Assembly (NCBI GenBank): GCA_032871835.1
Contig: CM065297.1
Coordinates: 45,202,203 to 45,266,202 of the forward strand
Reading direction: 5' to 3'
DNA from: Dipteronia dyeriana
Lineage: Eukaryota > Streptophyta > Magnoliopsida > Sapindales > Sapindaceae
Length of the DNA: 64,000 bases
Below, piece by piece: positions 1 to 12,543 of the stretch (position 1 is the stretch's first letter; each line of letters begins with the position of its first letter). Below the pieces are notes generated by a model. That model saw only the letters and a program-made list of their open reading frames with translations. It was not told where the DNA came from and did not search any database. The translations under genes and the position numbers were made by a program.

Positions 1-884
1 AAAAAGAGAGCGTGCGCTGGTGGTGCGTAACTCGTCTAGCACAGCCTCACCAGCTCAAACATCTAAGAGAATTTGTTCTTGTGTTGCCCCACTGGGATGC
101 GCCACTCATCCAGCACCTTCTATAAAATTAGGTCGTGCGCTACTCGACCAGCGCACGTCACCAGCTCACACAGAGGAAGTTGGAACGTTTTTTCCAAAAC
201 GACCTCACTTTGTTTGGATCTTATATATATATATAACTCAGTGCTTTAAGGTCGTGTATGAGTTCAGAATATCACATATTTTCCTTAGAACACATTTCAA
301 AGGAAAAACTCTTCCAAGAACTCATTTTTAATCACTTAAAGCATCCCATGTGCATCAAAACTTCATCTTGCATCATCTAAGTTTATTTAGAGTGCATCAA
401 TAAATAGGGTTGCTTCATCACATCTTGTTTGTTAAGTTCTTCACTATCTTCTTACAAGTTAAGTGTTTTGCTTGCTAAGCCATCATTGGATTTATTTTTG
501 TAAGTGTAGATTAGGTTCTTCATCATTCGTGATCAGGTTTTAATGGCCTCCCCAAAACCTCAAGCTCAAGAGCACTTCAAAGGTATAACACTTGTTCTTG
601 ACTCTTTAAAGAGATCTAGTTGCACACACACACTTTCATACATTTTAGTTTTCTCATGCATTGTGCTTTTTCATCTTTGTGTTGTGCATTATTTACACAA
701 AAACACTTGCATTTCTTGCTTTGAGTGTGGTGTAAATTCCTTTCTGTTTTTGTGATTGACGAGTATATTTTTGTCGTTAGAAAATGTCCGTAAAATATAT
801 TTATAAAGAACCACAACAATACCTCAAAAAATTATAATACTAATACAATGGCAATTCAGGTATTGTCCACGAGGAAAGGGAAAT
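1..884. other. Unclassified repeat-like leader region
   Basis: I do not recognise a gene here. A TATA-like stretch at about 121-126 and an AT run at 224-234 precede a T-rich leader. An ATG at 543 opens a 13-codon frame (MASPKPQAQEHFK) that ends at a possible splice donor, G|GTATAA. This layout resembles the leader and first coding exon of a retroelement or a gene fragment, but nothing downstream matches a known protein before the LTR-like repeat starting at 885. A degenerate motif containing CTCGNCNAGC and CACCAGCTCA appears near 30-58 and again near 138-170, with a partial copy near 100. The boundary at 884/885 is where similarity to the other SIRE-like LTRs begins. Confidence 0.3.
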
Positions 885-3052
885 TGAAAAAACCTTCAAG
901 GTTATACTAAACAACCTAGAGAGGGGAGGGGGAGGGGGGGGGGGGGTGAATAGGTTGTCACTCTATTTTATTAAACTCTTTTGAGACTTTTGACAAAACC
1001 TTGGTGAGTATACAAATTAATGTTTAACATGATTTCGTATGAGAAAATAATTTACACATGTATGCTCAATTCACCACCCTTAGTCTACAAAACTTATAAC
1101 AAGAAACAATGTATCTATAAAACAAATTTATTCAATGCTAAGCACATTCCATGAGTTGTACTTTGACTATTACAATGTAAATTCACTAAGTGAAACTTTA
1201 CAACTTGAAATGAGATATAACAATATACAAAGTTCAAACACTTACAAAGATACAATATATAAATGTACTAAAAAACAAAGAATACTTGTATTTACAATAT
1301 TGTTCAATATGTACAAGTACTTAATCCACTATGATTATATACAAATAAATATATGTACAAGTAAAATGGTATTTAAAACTTTGATCATATGAAGTGTTTG
1401 CATTTCATACATTACAACAATCTTGTTTTTCAATAATATCTAGAAATGAAGATTGTAAAACAAGATATTAACATACACATACAAATATATGAGAGGGATA
1501 GAAAGAATTGACACATGATGTTTTTACGTGGTAAAACCTACGTAGAGGAAACATCCACGGGTTTAATACAACCATCAGGTACTTTTATTACTGGAAAGTA
1601 GATAAGAAATTCCTCAAAAGTGACCAACAAATGACACACTCTCTATTGGTTCCTACATCTACCCAATCCCTATTGGTAGATTAGAAATTCCTCAAAAGTG
1701 ATCAACAAAAGATTCAATTTCTATCAGAGTCCACTCTAACCAACACCATTAAGAAGTTGGAAATTCCACAAGAGTGATCAACAAGTGACACACCCTTTAA
1801 TGGACTCCATCGTATCTTAATATCCCGAGTTTACCAATAATAAAGTCTACATTCTATCCAAGGCACCCATGCCTCTAGAAAGACTCCCATGCTTGATTAT
1901 CCGAACCACATGTCCTAACCAAGACTTCTTGCTTAGCTATCCGGACCAAATACCCTATCCAAGACTTCATGCCTTTTACAATGACTTCCTAAATGTGATC
2001 AATGAATGCATAAATGCAAACAATCACTCAACATAGAATATGATGATCAAATATATCCTATGGGAACTAGACATATGCATGAAAGATCATAAACAAATGT
2101 TGTCCAGTTACTAAACATGAATGATATTCTAGAATCATGTGAAACACCATAAACACATTAAATTCCTAGAATCATTCATGTGACTAAAACTTGAATCAAA
2201 GCGTATATATATTAAGCTTATACTCAAGGTTTCAGTAATATACACAAAAATATGCTAGAATCATGAGATAAAATCACTCAAAGTTCTAGCTAAAACCTAG
2301 GGGATATTTCTATCATAAAATTCAATTAAAAGAAAAAATGGCTCTAATCACTCAATCTAATGTGTTATTCCAGTATATATTAGTTAAGTGAAACCTAACA
2401 CATGTAAAGACTAATTCTCATCAAAATCAATCAATTCAAACCCAAAAATAGTCCTAGATGAAAAGCTAGCACAATACAAAACACAAACATATGAAAACAT
2501 AGGCTTAATCAGAAACATATCTCAACATGTGAGATTTTAGTCATGTTCAATCTAGCTTTCAAGAGTTTAAAACTCTAATCAAAGTATACACATTAAATAT
2601 ACATATATAGAAGAAGAAAACCTAAGGTAATTGAAAAACTTTGAAGATCAAAACATGAGAAATTTTTAATACCTTAGAAGAAGCAGTCCCGTTTTTTATG
2701 GAAAACCACCATAAAAACATGAATAAATGACCTCAACCTTCTTGAAAACGATAGAGAATTGAAATACAAACACTCTCCAACTTGAATCGATTGAATCAGA
2801 GTTCAAACGAAAAAGATATGGTGTTTCGGAGATAAGAAAGTTGAGAGAAAAATTTTGCACAAAGATTTTTTCAAATTTTCGTCTTGTGAGAAATGAGATA
2901 GGGAAAGTGTATAAAAATGAGTGGGAAAGGAAGAAGCCAAAAGAAAAAAATGCCCCCATGCCTTTCCCAGCCCCGAGATGGCATGTGGGCATCTCGGGGG
3001 AAGCAAGGCTTCTTGCCTGAGATGGCCAGGCGCCATCTCGGGATGGTGGCTT
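885..3052 (-). repeat. Truncated SIRE-like Copia LTR (reverse)
   Basis: This segment is homologous, in reverse orientation, to the solo LTR at 12544-15185 and to the repeat at 62034-64000. Shared landmarks are the terminal TGAAAA, the long G run with GTGAATAGGTT (about 918-955), the block containing ACGTGGTAAAACC and CATCCACGGG (about 1528-1562), and the block near 2950-3050 with ATGGC/GCCAT repeats. Relative to the nested copy, about 750 bp of its 5' end is missing at the 3052 junction with Copia A. No coding capacity is visible. The listed short frames at 1135-1392 and 2696-3124 are chance frames in LTR sequence. Assignment to the SIRE/Maximus type rests on the C-rich tract near the LTR 3' end and is an inference. 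Confidence 0.6.
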
Positions 3053-5285
3053 CAATCGTTTCATATTAATAAAGTGATTTATATTTTAACAAATCTTATA
3101 GCATTTACAGTTTACTTATTATAATTGTCAAAAGTAAAAAATCATAAGGTCAAAAGGCTATGAGAAAAAAAGACTTGTTTATGCATCTGGATATGTATGA
3201 GGTAGACAAAATTCTTTAGTTAGTCTTGAAAAATATTCACAACTTAAGATAAAGGTTGGGCGCATTTACCTTGTTAAAGTTGTAGATTCTTTTGTTAGCA
3301 TTTGAGTGGGATAAAATGTGTTATGATGAGGCTAAAATCATCAAAGTGTTGTGTCTTTGGGCAAAGGAATCTAGTGCACTAGGTGCATTGAATAGGATCA
3401 CAGTGAGATACTTTATCCAGAATCGCCAATGGATAAAAGTTTTCACTTGAAGACAATTGGAGAGTCTATCTCAATCCTGAGATAAATGATGGACTTATTG
3501 TTGCAAGTGTTATCATTTGAGCTATCAATGAGTACGATTGTATAGCATAGTCTATCTTTGATAGTTTGGTGGTATTCATTTGTTAATTGATAGAGGACTT
3601 CATTTATAGATATGGACCATCGTGGCTTTATTTATGAAATGAGAGTAGAATATCATCATATGGATGTTTTGAGGTATTGGATATTAAATCTTAACGTTAA
3701 ATTTTCAATAGTGTCTATTGAAATACGGCTTCTGGACAAGTCAAAATATCCAAGTTCAAAATGTGGTCATATGAGTAAATATGGTAACTAGGAGAGCTAT
3801 AGGCGGTCTATGAGCTCTTGGCGATTACTGGTATTCTTCATAAGGATACACTATCTTCATTAAGATTGTCTAGGGTATGAATGAGGAATATTAACTTATT
3901 CTATCTTTTTTTAACAGTTCAATTTTAGTTCTTTAGTAGAATGAACTAAAATTAATATATTGGACCTAAATGAATCATTTGTTGATTGTGTTTATGTTAT
4001 TCCTATTGGAGCTTAAATTTAGATAGCCCGTCAAGATCCTCAATCCACACGAACTTGCATGGATCACTTAATATATTCTACCGGACCAATTTATAGGTCC
4101 ATTCAGAATTGTGTTAAGGAATGTGGACTTGTTTCTTTTAGTAAGAATGGGTCTAGTTCACATTTGGACCTTTCATTAAGGACCCATGGATGTAACAAAA
4201 TAGGAAAAACAATATATAGGCCCATGTATGGACTTGGGCGGCAAGGCTATATAAAATAGCTTAGTATATTGTTTTTTTGTTTTATTATTTAATTAAATAA
4301 TTTATTAATTAATTAAATATTTAATTAAAAGTCAAAATCGTTTTCCTAGTTGGAGAAGGTCTAGAAGTGTCATATTATTGTTGGTAATATGATAAGTTTC
4401 AAATACTGTATTTCTGAAATTTATTTATCTAGTCAAATTATGAAGTATTTGATTTCTATTAAAACTCTAAATTGACAATTGGTCAAATTAGGAAGTTTTG
4501 GTATAGTCACAATTTATTTTATATTCAATAATTGGTTATTGAATAAATATAATATTGAGTTGGATTATAAGTCATGGTGTTGAAAAGAAATCTTCTTTGA
4601 GTAAGGATTCTTGGTCACCAAGTAAATCCTCATAGAGACAGAATTCTTGCCCACCAAGTATATCCTCTTTAGGAGAGGATTTAGTCTCCTATATATATGG
4701 CTTAAAAATTCAGGCAAGCTCTAGTTTTTCTTTAAGTGAAATTTCGGCCAACATAGAATTTTGAGAAAGAAAAATTTAGTTTATGCTCTAGATAAAATTT
4801 GGTCAACTCATAGAAATAGTGTGTAGAATTCGGCCAAGCTTAAAGAGAAGGGGAACATTTTTGTGTTCGATAGTGCACTATTATCCTTTACATCAAAAGG
4901 ATTTTGTGTAAAAAATTTGAATCGGGTTCACGCGATTTTCAATCAATTAGATTGTTAATTCACAAGTGACCAAACATTCTTGGGTTTTCTCTTGGAGGAT
5001 TATTGTGACTAACAAAAGAAAAATATTTTGTTTGTTTCCATCCTCAAGTATACAATTTAAAGAAAGGGAGCCCACGGTCCTAAGTGATTCACGTTCATGA
5101 TTGGATTGGAAGATCTTGCAGATTCAATTCGGTGCAACTTCAATTGTCAAGAGAAAAATGTACAATACTTTTAATATACGTTAATTAATCAAGGGTTAAA
5201 GTTTTTTCTTTTAAAAGGAAAATTTTAAAATATACTCAAACCCCTTTTTCCGCATCTGCCGTTTTTGATTTGATTTTTCCATACA
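3053..5285 (+). repeat. Copia A 5' LTR (lacks its first ~44 bp)
   Basis: The segment aligns along its length with the three pieces of the 3' LTR (10091-10935, 15679-17088, 31469-31517) and, in reverse, with 59240-61656. It begins inside the LTR at CAATCGTTTCATATT, the equivalent of 10135, so the terminal TGTTAGG and about 44 bp are missing. It ends ...TTTTTCCATACA at 5285. A primer-binding-site-like sequence follows two bases later. The many differences from the 3' LTR indicate an old insertion. Confidence 0.85.
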
Positions 5286-5287
5286 AC

Positions 5288-5299
5288 TAGTATCAGAAC
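5288..5299 (+). other. Copia A primer-binding site, initiator-Met type
   Basis: TAGTATCAGAAC lies two bases after the LTR end. The usual plant Copia primer site, complementary to initiator methionine tRNA, is TGGTATCAGAGC, so there are two mismatches. Position and sequence both support the LTR boundary at 5285. Confidence 0.75.
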
Positions 5300-5418
5300 C
5301 TGATTGTACCCTTGATTAATTGATGTATATATATGTGAATCTTTTTTTTCATTGTAAATATGCATGTTTTAGAAAGAGATGGATATTCACATATATATTT
5401 ACGTTGGAATGTATGGAC

Positions 5419-5483
<65 letters not shown>

Positions 5484-6648
5484 ATAGCGTGATTTGTTAT
5501 TGCCCAGTTTTGGTCCTATAATTTTAATGTATTTTTGTTTTGGGATTGTAACAAGAAGGGTGACCTATCATTGCCATAATTTCCTTCTTGGTAGTTGCTA
5601 TTTTTTATTTTATTTTATTGTTGTAATTAAAAAAATGCAGTAATTTATTGTTTAAAATACTGTTGTAATTATTCAAGTATCGAAGATTCGAAGATTTGAA
5701 GAATTGGAAGCAACCGAAACAAGTTTGGTACCGTGTGCACCATAGCAACAATCATGCGTGCGAATGAGCATTCAACCGTAATTGTTGTGGTATGGGTTGT
5801 GCACGACAACCCTATAGATGCCATGGGCTACGCACGACAACCCTTTATATAGCCAAAGGGTGTGCACGCCCATGAGAGGCAGCCAAGGGGTGTGCAAATG
5901 GATGATGGCCGCTTGAAGACTTGTTCATCAAGAAAGGAGTTTTTGTATTTCAAAATTGGTAATTTACTTGATTTTCTAGGATGGACCAAAATTATTGCTA
6001 TTTATATTTTTGTAAATATTACAATGTTTGTCATTGTTTGATAACACGTCATATAGAATAGGAGTGCCACTCATATATCTCTTTTGGTATGAACATGCAT
6101 TGAATGGTTTAGGTATCTAATTGGCATCTAGATAACTTGGTAAATCATTTTATGGAATTCGATCACACGCCTTAAACAATTGAGTGGGAGAAGGTGTTTC
6201 AGAACACCTACGACCTCCAAGTATAGTTGAGCTTTATGTTTCGTGTTATAACCCCCCAAGGGGTATTCATGAATGAAATTTAGCAAGATACTTCCTTACA
6301 ATGATATACTAAACAATTGACTCAAATGATATCTACTCTCAAAGGAGGGATATTCGTGAGGGAATATATTGAAGGTCGATAACTTGGTAACACACTCAAT
6401 GTGATTTTATTAATATCCTCCCAAGAGTTCTTGTTAATAAAATCGCAAGGATAAAATTGAAAATGGTGGTTGTTATGTTAGCAATTAGGTGGGACCTAGT
6501 CCAACTAGTAGATGGTGTGAACTCCCAAAAGAGGCATGGCATTTATGGGTGTTGGATCACCGTTGAATTTTACGATTGAATTGATATAATTGTCAACTAG
6601 TAGGAGTTGATTGTTTACTTATATAATTTTTGTTATTATAAAGAAATC
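5300..6648 (+). other. Copia A untranslated leader
   Basis: This is non-coding sequence between the primer-binding site and the gag start. It contains the microsatellite and several near-repeats of a block with GTGTGCACG/CTACGCACGACAACCC (about 5726-5890). No other gene is supported here. Confidence 0.6.
5418..5480. repeat. (AT)n(GT)n microsatellite
   Basis: A short AT run passes into about 24 uninterrupted GT units within the untranslated leader of Copia A. Confidence 0.95.
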
Positions 6649-7240
6649 ATGACCCCATCCCTAATCAACATCCTAAAAGATAATACTTTAACTGATGATA
6701 ATTATGTCACATGGAAAAGAAAAATTGGGTTTTTGCTGCAAGCCAAAAAACATAAGTTCGTTCTGTCTACTCCTAAACCACCAACTCCTACTAATGAATC
6801 TACTGAGGAGCAAAGAGGCGAGTATCAACTGTGGAAGACTTCAGATGAGATGGCCAAATGTTACATTATGACCACCATCCCCGACGTGTTGCAACAGCAA
6901 CGTGAAGGAATAGAGACTATTACCGATATAATGATGTCTCTGGAAGAGATGTTTTATATGAAGTCCAGGACGACTAAGAGAGAGGCAGTGAAAGTTTTCA
7001 TAAATCTTAGGATGAAACCTAGACAGGGAGTTAAAGATCACATGATGAAAGTCATAGTTCATCTCAACATTGCTGAACTCAACGGTGCTGAGATAAATGG
7101 TAAGACGTAAATTGACATAATTGTCAACTCACTATCGAATTCCTTTGATCAGTTCAAGTTGGACTACACCTTGAACAATAAGGAATACACCTTGTAGGGC
7201 ATGATGGAAGAGGATTTAAAGTGCCAAGAAAATCCTTCTG
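6649..7240 (+). pseudogene. Copia A gag remnant (UBN2-like)
   Basis: The most likely start is the ATG at 6649 (MTPSLINIL), because the upstream 14 codons are leader-like. The reading frame to 7110 has the Ty1/Copia gag arrangement: an LTDDNYVTWKRKI segment, then YQLWKTSDEMAKCYIMTTIP, then the ...LEEMFYMKSRTTKREAV segment. A stop at 7108-7110 interrupts it. Recognisable gag sequence (SLSNSFDQFKLDY) continues past the stop to about 7200, where further stops occur. The usual CCHC zinc knuckle cannot be found downstream. Gag normally forms the nucleocapsid of the virus-like particle. This copy is not functional. Confidence 0.8.
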
Positions 7241-7388
7241 AAAGGCAAGGGTAAAGAGATTCATATAGTTAGAGAAGTTGCTATTGTTAAGACCCCATAA
7301 GAAAGTCAAGGAAAAATAGAAGAAAAAACAACTTGAGCCTAACTAAAAGGGGTTCCGGGAAAGGAAGAGACTGAATGAGAATGAATTC

Positions 7389-8469
7389 AACTTGCGTTTA
7401 GGCATCGGAGCGTTAGTGTCTACTAGTACAGTGGGAGATATTAGAATTAGTTTAGATTCTTATAGACATTTTGATTTAATAGACATTTATTATGTACCTC
7501 AATTCAAGAGGAATTTAATTTCAATTTCTTGTTTAAATAAATTTGGAAATTCAATTACTTTTAATAAAGCTTTTATTATTAGTAAGAAAAACAAAGTTGT
7601 TTGAAAATGTACATTGGAAAATGGTTTATTCTATTTGCATAGCAATATCTCTCACTTGTTAGACACGGAATCAATGCAACCTAATCATAAAAGAGTAAAA
7701 TTATCAAAAGATGAAACCTACCTATGGCATTTACATCTATGTCATATTAACCTTGATAGGATCAAAACATTGGTTAATGATAGACCTTTAAGTGACTTAA
7801 AGGTTGATGATCTACCAACTTGTGAATCTTGTTGGAAGGTAAGATGACCAAAAGGTCGCTCACGATGAAAGGCACAAGAGCCACTAAATGTGGTCCTATG
7901 AGCATTCAAGCTAGAGGTGGAAAAGAGTACTTCATAACTTTCACAGATGATTACTCAAGATTTGGCTATGTGTATCTCATGAGACATAAGTCGGATGCTT
8001 TTGACATGTTCAAAACATTTAAAGCTGAAGTTGAAAATCAGCTTGAGAAACACATAAAAATCTTGAGGTATGATCGTGATGAAGAGTATCTATCTGGTGA
8101 GTTTCAGTAATATCTTATTGATAATGGGATAATTTCTCAGTTTTCTACGCTAGGTACACCTCAACAAATTGGGGTGGCAGAAAGGAGAAATATAACTCTT
8201 TTGGACATGATTAGGTCTAGGTTGAGTTATTCAACGCTTCCTAATTCTTTTGGGGATATGTTTTACAAATCGCTATGTACATTCTAAATGATGTACCATC
8301 TAAGTTGGTTCCTAAAACACCGCATGAGTTGTTGGCTCGACGAAAGCCTAGTTTACAACACTTAAGGATATTTGGATATCTTGCGCACATTTTAAAAGGA
8401 AAGATAAAAAAGATGGAGTCCCGTTCAGAAACATGTATATTTGTAGGGTATCCAAAAGGAACCAAATAA
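7389..8469 (+). pseudogene. Copia A GAG-pre-integrase and integrase remnant
   Basis: The segment opens with LRLGIGALVS and IYYVPQFKRNLISISCL, the region that normally follows the protease active site. It continues with the pre-integrase block LWHLHLCHINLDRIK and CESCW. The integrase core then shows FTDDYSRFGYVYL (first Asp), YDRDEEYLS (second Asp region, normally SDRGGEY) and GVAERRN (Glu). Frames change at about 7604, 7840, 8110 and 8280, with in-frame stops. The aspartic protease motif D-S/T-G is absent, so gag and integrase are joined across a deletion between about 7240 and 7389. Confidence 0.82.
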
Positions 8470-8541
8470 TATTATTTCTATTATCCTTCAGATCTTAAAG
8501 TATTTGTTTCGATAAATGCTAAATTTCTGGAAGAGTACTAT

Positions 8542-9447
8542 ATGAATAATTTTGTGCACAAAAGTAGAATTGTCCTGATTGAGCTTCCAGGAGATACAAT
8601 TCCAAAAGAGGTTTCACAACATAGCCTAGTAGAATCAGTAGAGAATCTCCCAAACGACGATGATCCCTACACATGCAAGGTAGCCATGGAATATGTCGAT
8701 TGTTGCCATTGGCAAAAGGCAATGCAATCCGAAATTGAATCTATGTTCAAAAATAAAGTCTTGTATCTTGTGGACTTGCAGTGCAAGTGGGTATACAAGA
8801 GGAAGAGAGGAATGGATTGAAAGGCGGAAACCTTTAAAGCAATATTGGTAGCTAAAGGTTACACATAGAAGGAAGGTATCGATTATGAGGACATCTTCTC
8901 TCTTATGGCCATGCTTAAATCCATTAAGCTACTATTATCCATTATGGCATCTCTAGACCTAGATATTTAACAAATAGACCTCAAGATAGCTTTCCATAAC
9001 GGAAGTCTTGATGAAAGCATCTATATGATAAAACCATAAAGATTCATTGAAAAAGGACAAGAAGAAATGGTATACAAGTTGCAAAGATACGTATACGGAT
9101 CGAAGCAAGCATTCAGATCCTGGAACCTAAGGTTCAATCAAGCAGTAAAAGTTTTTAGATTTATTCAAAACCTTGACGAACCTTGTGTATACAAAAGGAT
9201 CAAAGGTGACAAGTTGGTTTTTCTAGTTCTTTATGTTGATGATATACTACTCATCGGAAACGATATAAGTGTATTGGCATCAGTAAAAGAATGGTTAGCT
9301 AAACAATTTGATATGAAGGACTTAGGAGAAGCAAGTTATATTCTTTGTATCCAAGTCATATGGGATAGAAATAATAGAATGATTGCCTTATCCCAAGCTT
9401 CATACATAGATAGTTGGGAGTCTCATGTATGCAGTGCTCTGCACTAG
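8542..9447 (+). pseudogene. Copia A reverse transcriptase remnant
   Basis: Recognisable Ty1/Copia RT sequence runs from WQKAMQSEIESM (about 8710) through CKWVYKRKRG, VAKGYT, and YVYGSKQAFRSWNLRF to the catalytic box LYVDDILLIG (about 9230-9260), ending near SQASYIDS. The polymerase YVDD motif is intact, but stops occur at 8818-8820, around 8868, 8969 and 9039. There is a further break at 9447. Confidence 0.88.
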
Positions 9448-9639
9448 ACTAATTATTTGTTTTGTTGTTGGCATAGTTAGTAGGTTTCAATCAAAACCTA
9501 GTCTTGATCACTAGACGACAGACAAGCATATTTTCAAGTATCCTAAGAGAATGAAAGATTATATGCTTGTATACTCTAGAGGGGATTTAATTCCCGTTGG
9601 GTATACATATTCTATTTCCAATCAGATTCTGACTCTAGG

Positions 9640-10076
9640 AGATCAACATTAGGATCTGTGTGTACTCTTGGAGGAGGGGCAGTTATATAGAGGAGTGACA
9701 AGCAATCTTGTATTGCTAATTCCACCATGGAAGCTAAGTATGTTGTTGTATGCAAAGATGCTAAAGAGTTGTCTGGATCCACCAATTCTTGATTGACTTG
9801 GAAGTGGTTCCTGATGCAAATAAGCAAATCACTATCTACTGTGACAATAGTGGAGCAGTGGCTAACTCAATAGAACCAAGAAGTCATAAGAGAAGGAAAA
9901 ACATTGAAAGAAAGTATCATCTTCTGAGAGAAATTGTGCATAGAGGTGACATGAAGATTACCAAGATTGCGACAACAGAAAATCTAGTGGATCCTTTTAC
10001 AAAGGCTCTACCACGGAAGAGTTTTGATGGGCATTTAGTGAACATGGGGATGAGAGATATGACACACTTGCTATAG
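9640..10076 (+). pseudogene. Copia A RNase H remnant
   Basis: Reads through SCIANSTMEAKYV (about 9700-9745). After a frameshift it continues from about 9789 as LEVVPDANKQITIYCDNSGA, KNIERKYHLLREIV and ENLVDPFTKALP, the C-terminal RNase H and tail typical of Ty1/Copia polyproteins. The frame ends in MRDMTHLL with a stop at 10074-10076, followed at once by the purine-rich tract. A diverged reverse copy of the same region lies at 61657-62033. Confidence 0.88.
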
Positions 10077-10090
10077 AGCAAGTGGGAGAA
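10077..10090 (+). other. Copia A polypurine tract
   Basis: GAGCAAGTGGGAGAA directly precedes the 3' LTR start TGTTAGG at 10091. This is the expected plus-strand primer position. Confidence 0.8.
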
Positions 10091-10935
10091 TGTTAGGATT
10101 ATGCGCAATAGCAAGAGTGTAATAATGTTTTTGACAATCGTTTCATATTAATAAAGTGATTTCTAGTTTTAACAAATCATATAGCATTTATAGTTTAATT
10201 ATTATAATTGTCAAAAGTAAATAATCATAAGGTCAAAAGACTATGAGAAATGAAGAATTGTTCATGCATCAGGATGTGTATGAGGTAGAAACAATTTTTT
10301 AGTTAGTCTTGAATAATATTCACAACTTAAGATAAAGGTTAGGCGTTTTTATCTTGTTAAAGTTGTAGATTCTTTTGCTAGCATTTGAGTGGGATCAAAT
10401 ATGTTATGATAAGTCTAAAATCATCTAAGTGTTGTGTCTTTGGGCAAAGGAATCTAGTGCATTAGGCGCATTGAATAGGATCACAGTGAGATACGTTATC
10501 CAGAACAGTCAATGGATAAAAGTTTTCCCTTGAGGACAATCGAAGAGTCTATCTCAATCCTGAGATAAATGATGAACTTATGGTTGCAAGTGTTATCATT
10601 TGAGCTATTAATGAGACGATTATATAGCAAGTTGATCATCGATAGTTTAGTGATATTCAGTTGTTAATCGATAGAGGCCTTTGTTTATGGATATGGACAT
10701 CATGGCCCCGTTTATTAAATGTGAATAGAATATCATCATATGGATGTTTTGAGGTATTGGATATTAAATCTTAACGTTAAGTTTTCAATAGTGTCTATTA
10801 AAATATGGCTTCTGGACAAGTCAAAATATACAAGTTCAAAATATGGTCATATGGGTAAATATGGTAACTAGGAGAGCTATAGGCGGTCTATGAGCTCTTG
10901 GTGATTACTGATATTCTTCACGAGGATACACTATC
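10091..10935 (+). repeat. Copia A 3' LTR, first piece
   Basis: Starts TGTTAGGATTATGCGC and matches 3053-3860 of the 5' LTR with numerous substitutions. It is interrupted at 10935 by a solo LTR. The last five bases, CTATC (10931-10935), are repeated at 15674-15678 as the target-site duplication. Confidence 0.9.
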
Positions 10936-12543
10936 TGTTGGAACCCCGTTCACCGGTCACGCAGTGGAAGTAAGGTTTTAAAAATTTTATATTGATCATA
11001 ATCTATATCTGGGACTAATGAACTTTGGATTGTAATTATTTTTCAAAACTAATACATACAATACGTAAACACAGGAAATTGTAATCAATATAAAGAGAAG
11101 AAAATCATACCAATGTTTGGAGGCTCTTTCACTTTAATTTATGTTTCTGTCTGAACCACTCGATCTTCCTCGCTATCTCCCGGGACAGGTAACTGCGTGT
11201 GGGAGCGTCACGATCTCAGAAATTTGAATGGAGAATGTAGAGAAACGACGTGAAGAAACTCTTTCTTCTTGATCACTATACAACACTTGCTTTGATCTTT
11301 TCACATGTAAAATACTTGCTTGAACACTTCACAGCAAAATATTATAATAACCAAAATAAATATGCATCGATCTACTTGCAACAAAAAAAAAATTGCACTG
11401 ATCTCGCTTGTGCAGTTGTGCGTCTCACGCACATCTCCTTTCTTTTGAACTAAATAATTACGTGTACCGGTGTTTGTTTTAACACAACCACATTTTTTTA
11501 ATGCTTTTCCTTGTTTCACGCACCAAAAAATTCTTCTCTTATATATATATATATATATATATATATTCTTATTTGTATCCTATACAAACACTTATATATG
11601 TGCACACACCAATTTACATCCAAACTCTTGTGTTATTAATTAATATATATCTTTTAATTATCCTTTTAAAATACATCTAATATATTAAAAGTAATAATAA
11701 GTATTTAAATGTAAACTTAAATTCAAATACTTAGATAAATGATTTAGTAAAAATAAAATAATCCTATTATTTTATCTTCACTTAAATCCATATATCAACT
11801 AACACCCTTCAATCAATAGTTAATTAATAATTCATAATTATTAATATAATTAAATAATCCAATAATTTAATTAATTTAACTATTAACATTCATTAATTAA
11901 ATAATCTCATTATTCAATTAATTCCCTAATAAACACGTGTCACTTTCATAACACAACTAATTGGACAATCCAATTAGTTAACCGTGACCCTTGTTACCTT
12001 AATCGAGCAGGCTAGCAAGAGGACCTAATAGACCCATAGTATTTTGAGCTCCAATAATCCTTAGAATCATTAACTAAACTCTTTAATTAATATTCCTTGA
12101 TTATTAACTTCAGTGTTATTCCACTAAAAACCCAAAGCTACACTCTTTCAACTGCAGACGCTTTTATACAGACCGATACAACTCGGTGTCCATCGATATA
12201 GCTATTACACATGGTATGATCCTCCACAGTAGTTCATAATTAGAGCTAGGTCATAATGTTTGTTATACCCCTCTAATTACATATATCCTTTAAGTACCAT
12301 TGATTCTCTAATGGACAATAAATCTTATTTCCTCACGGAATTAGGAGAGCGCTCATATTGTCTAAGGCCAGAATCAACTCTTAAGGGAACTACCATCTAC
12401 TTCTCACAGGAAGGAGTGGATTCCACTATTGTGTACAAACTTTCCAAGCCACAAACCACAAGCCACAAGCCAAACAGTAATCCCAACATACGGAGTATAT
12501 TGATTAAGAAATGCATCTGACCTCACCCATGGTATATCAAAGA

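Noticed and set aside
885..3124. Possible host genes in the frames at 2696-3124
   Set aside because: All lie in sequence shared with the solo LTR at 12544-15185 and the repeat at 62034-64000; they are LTR text.
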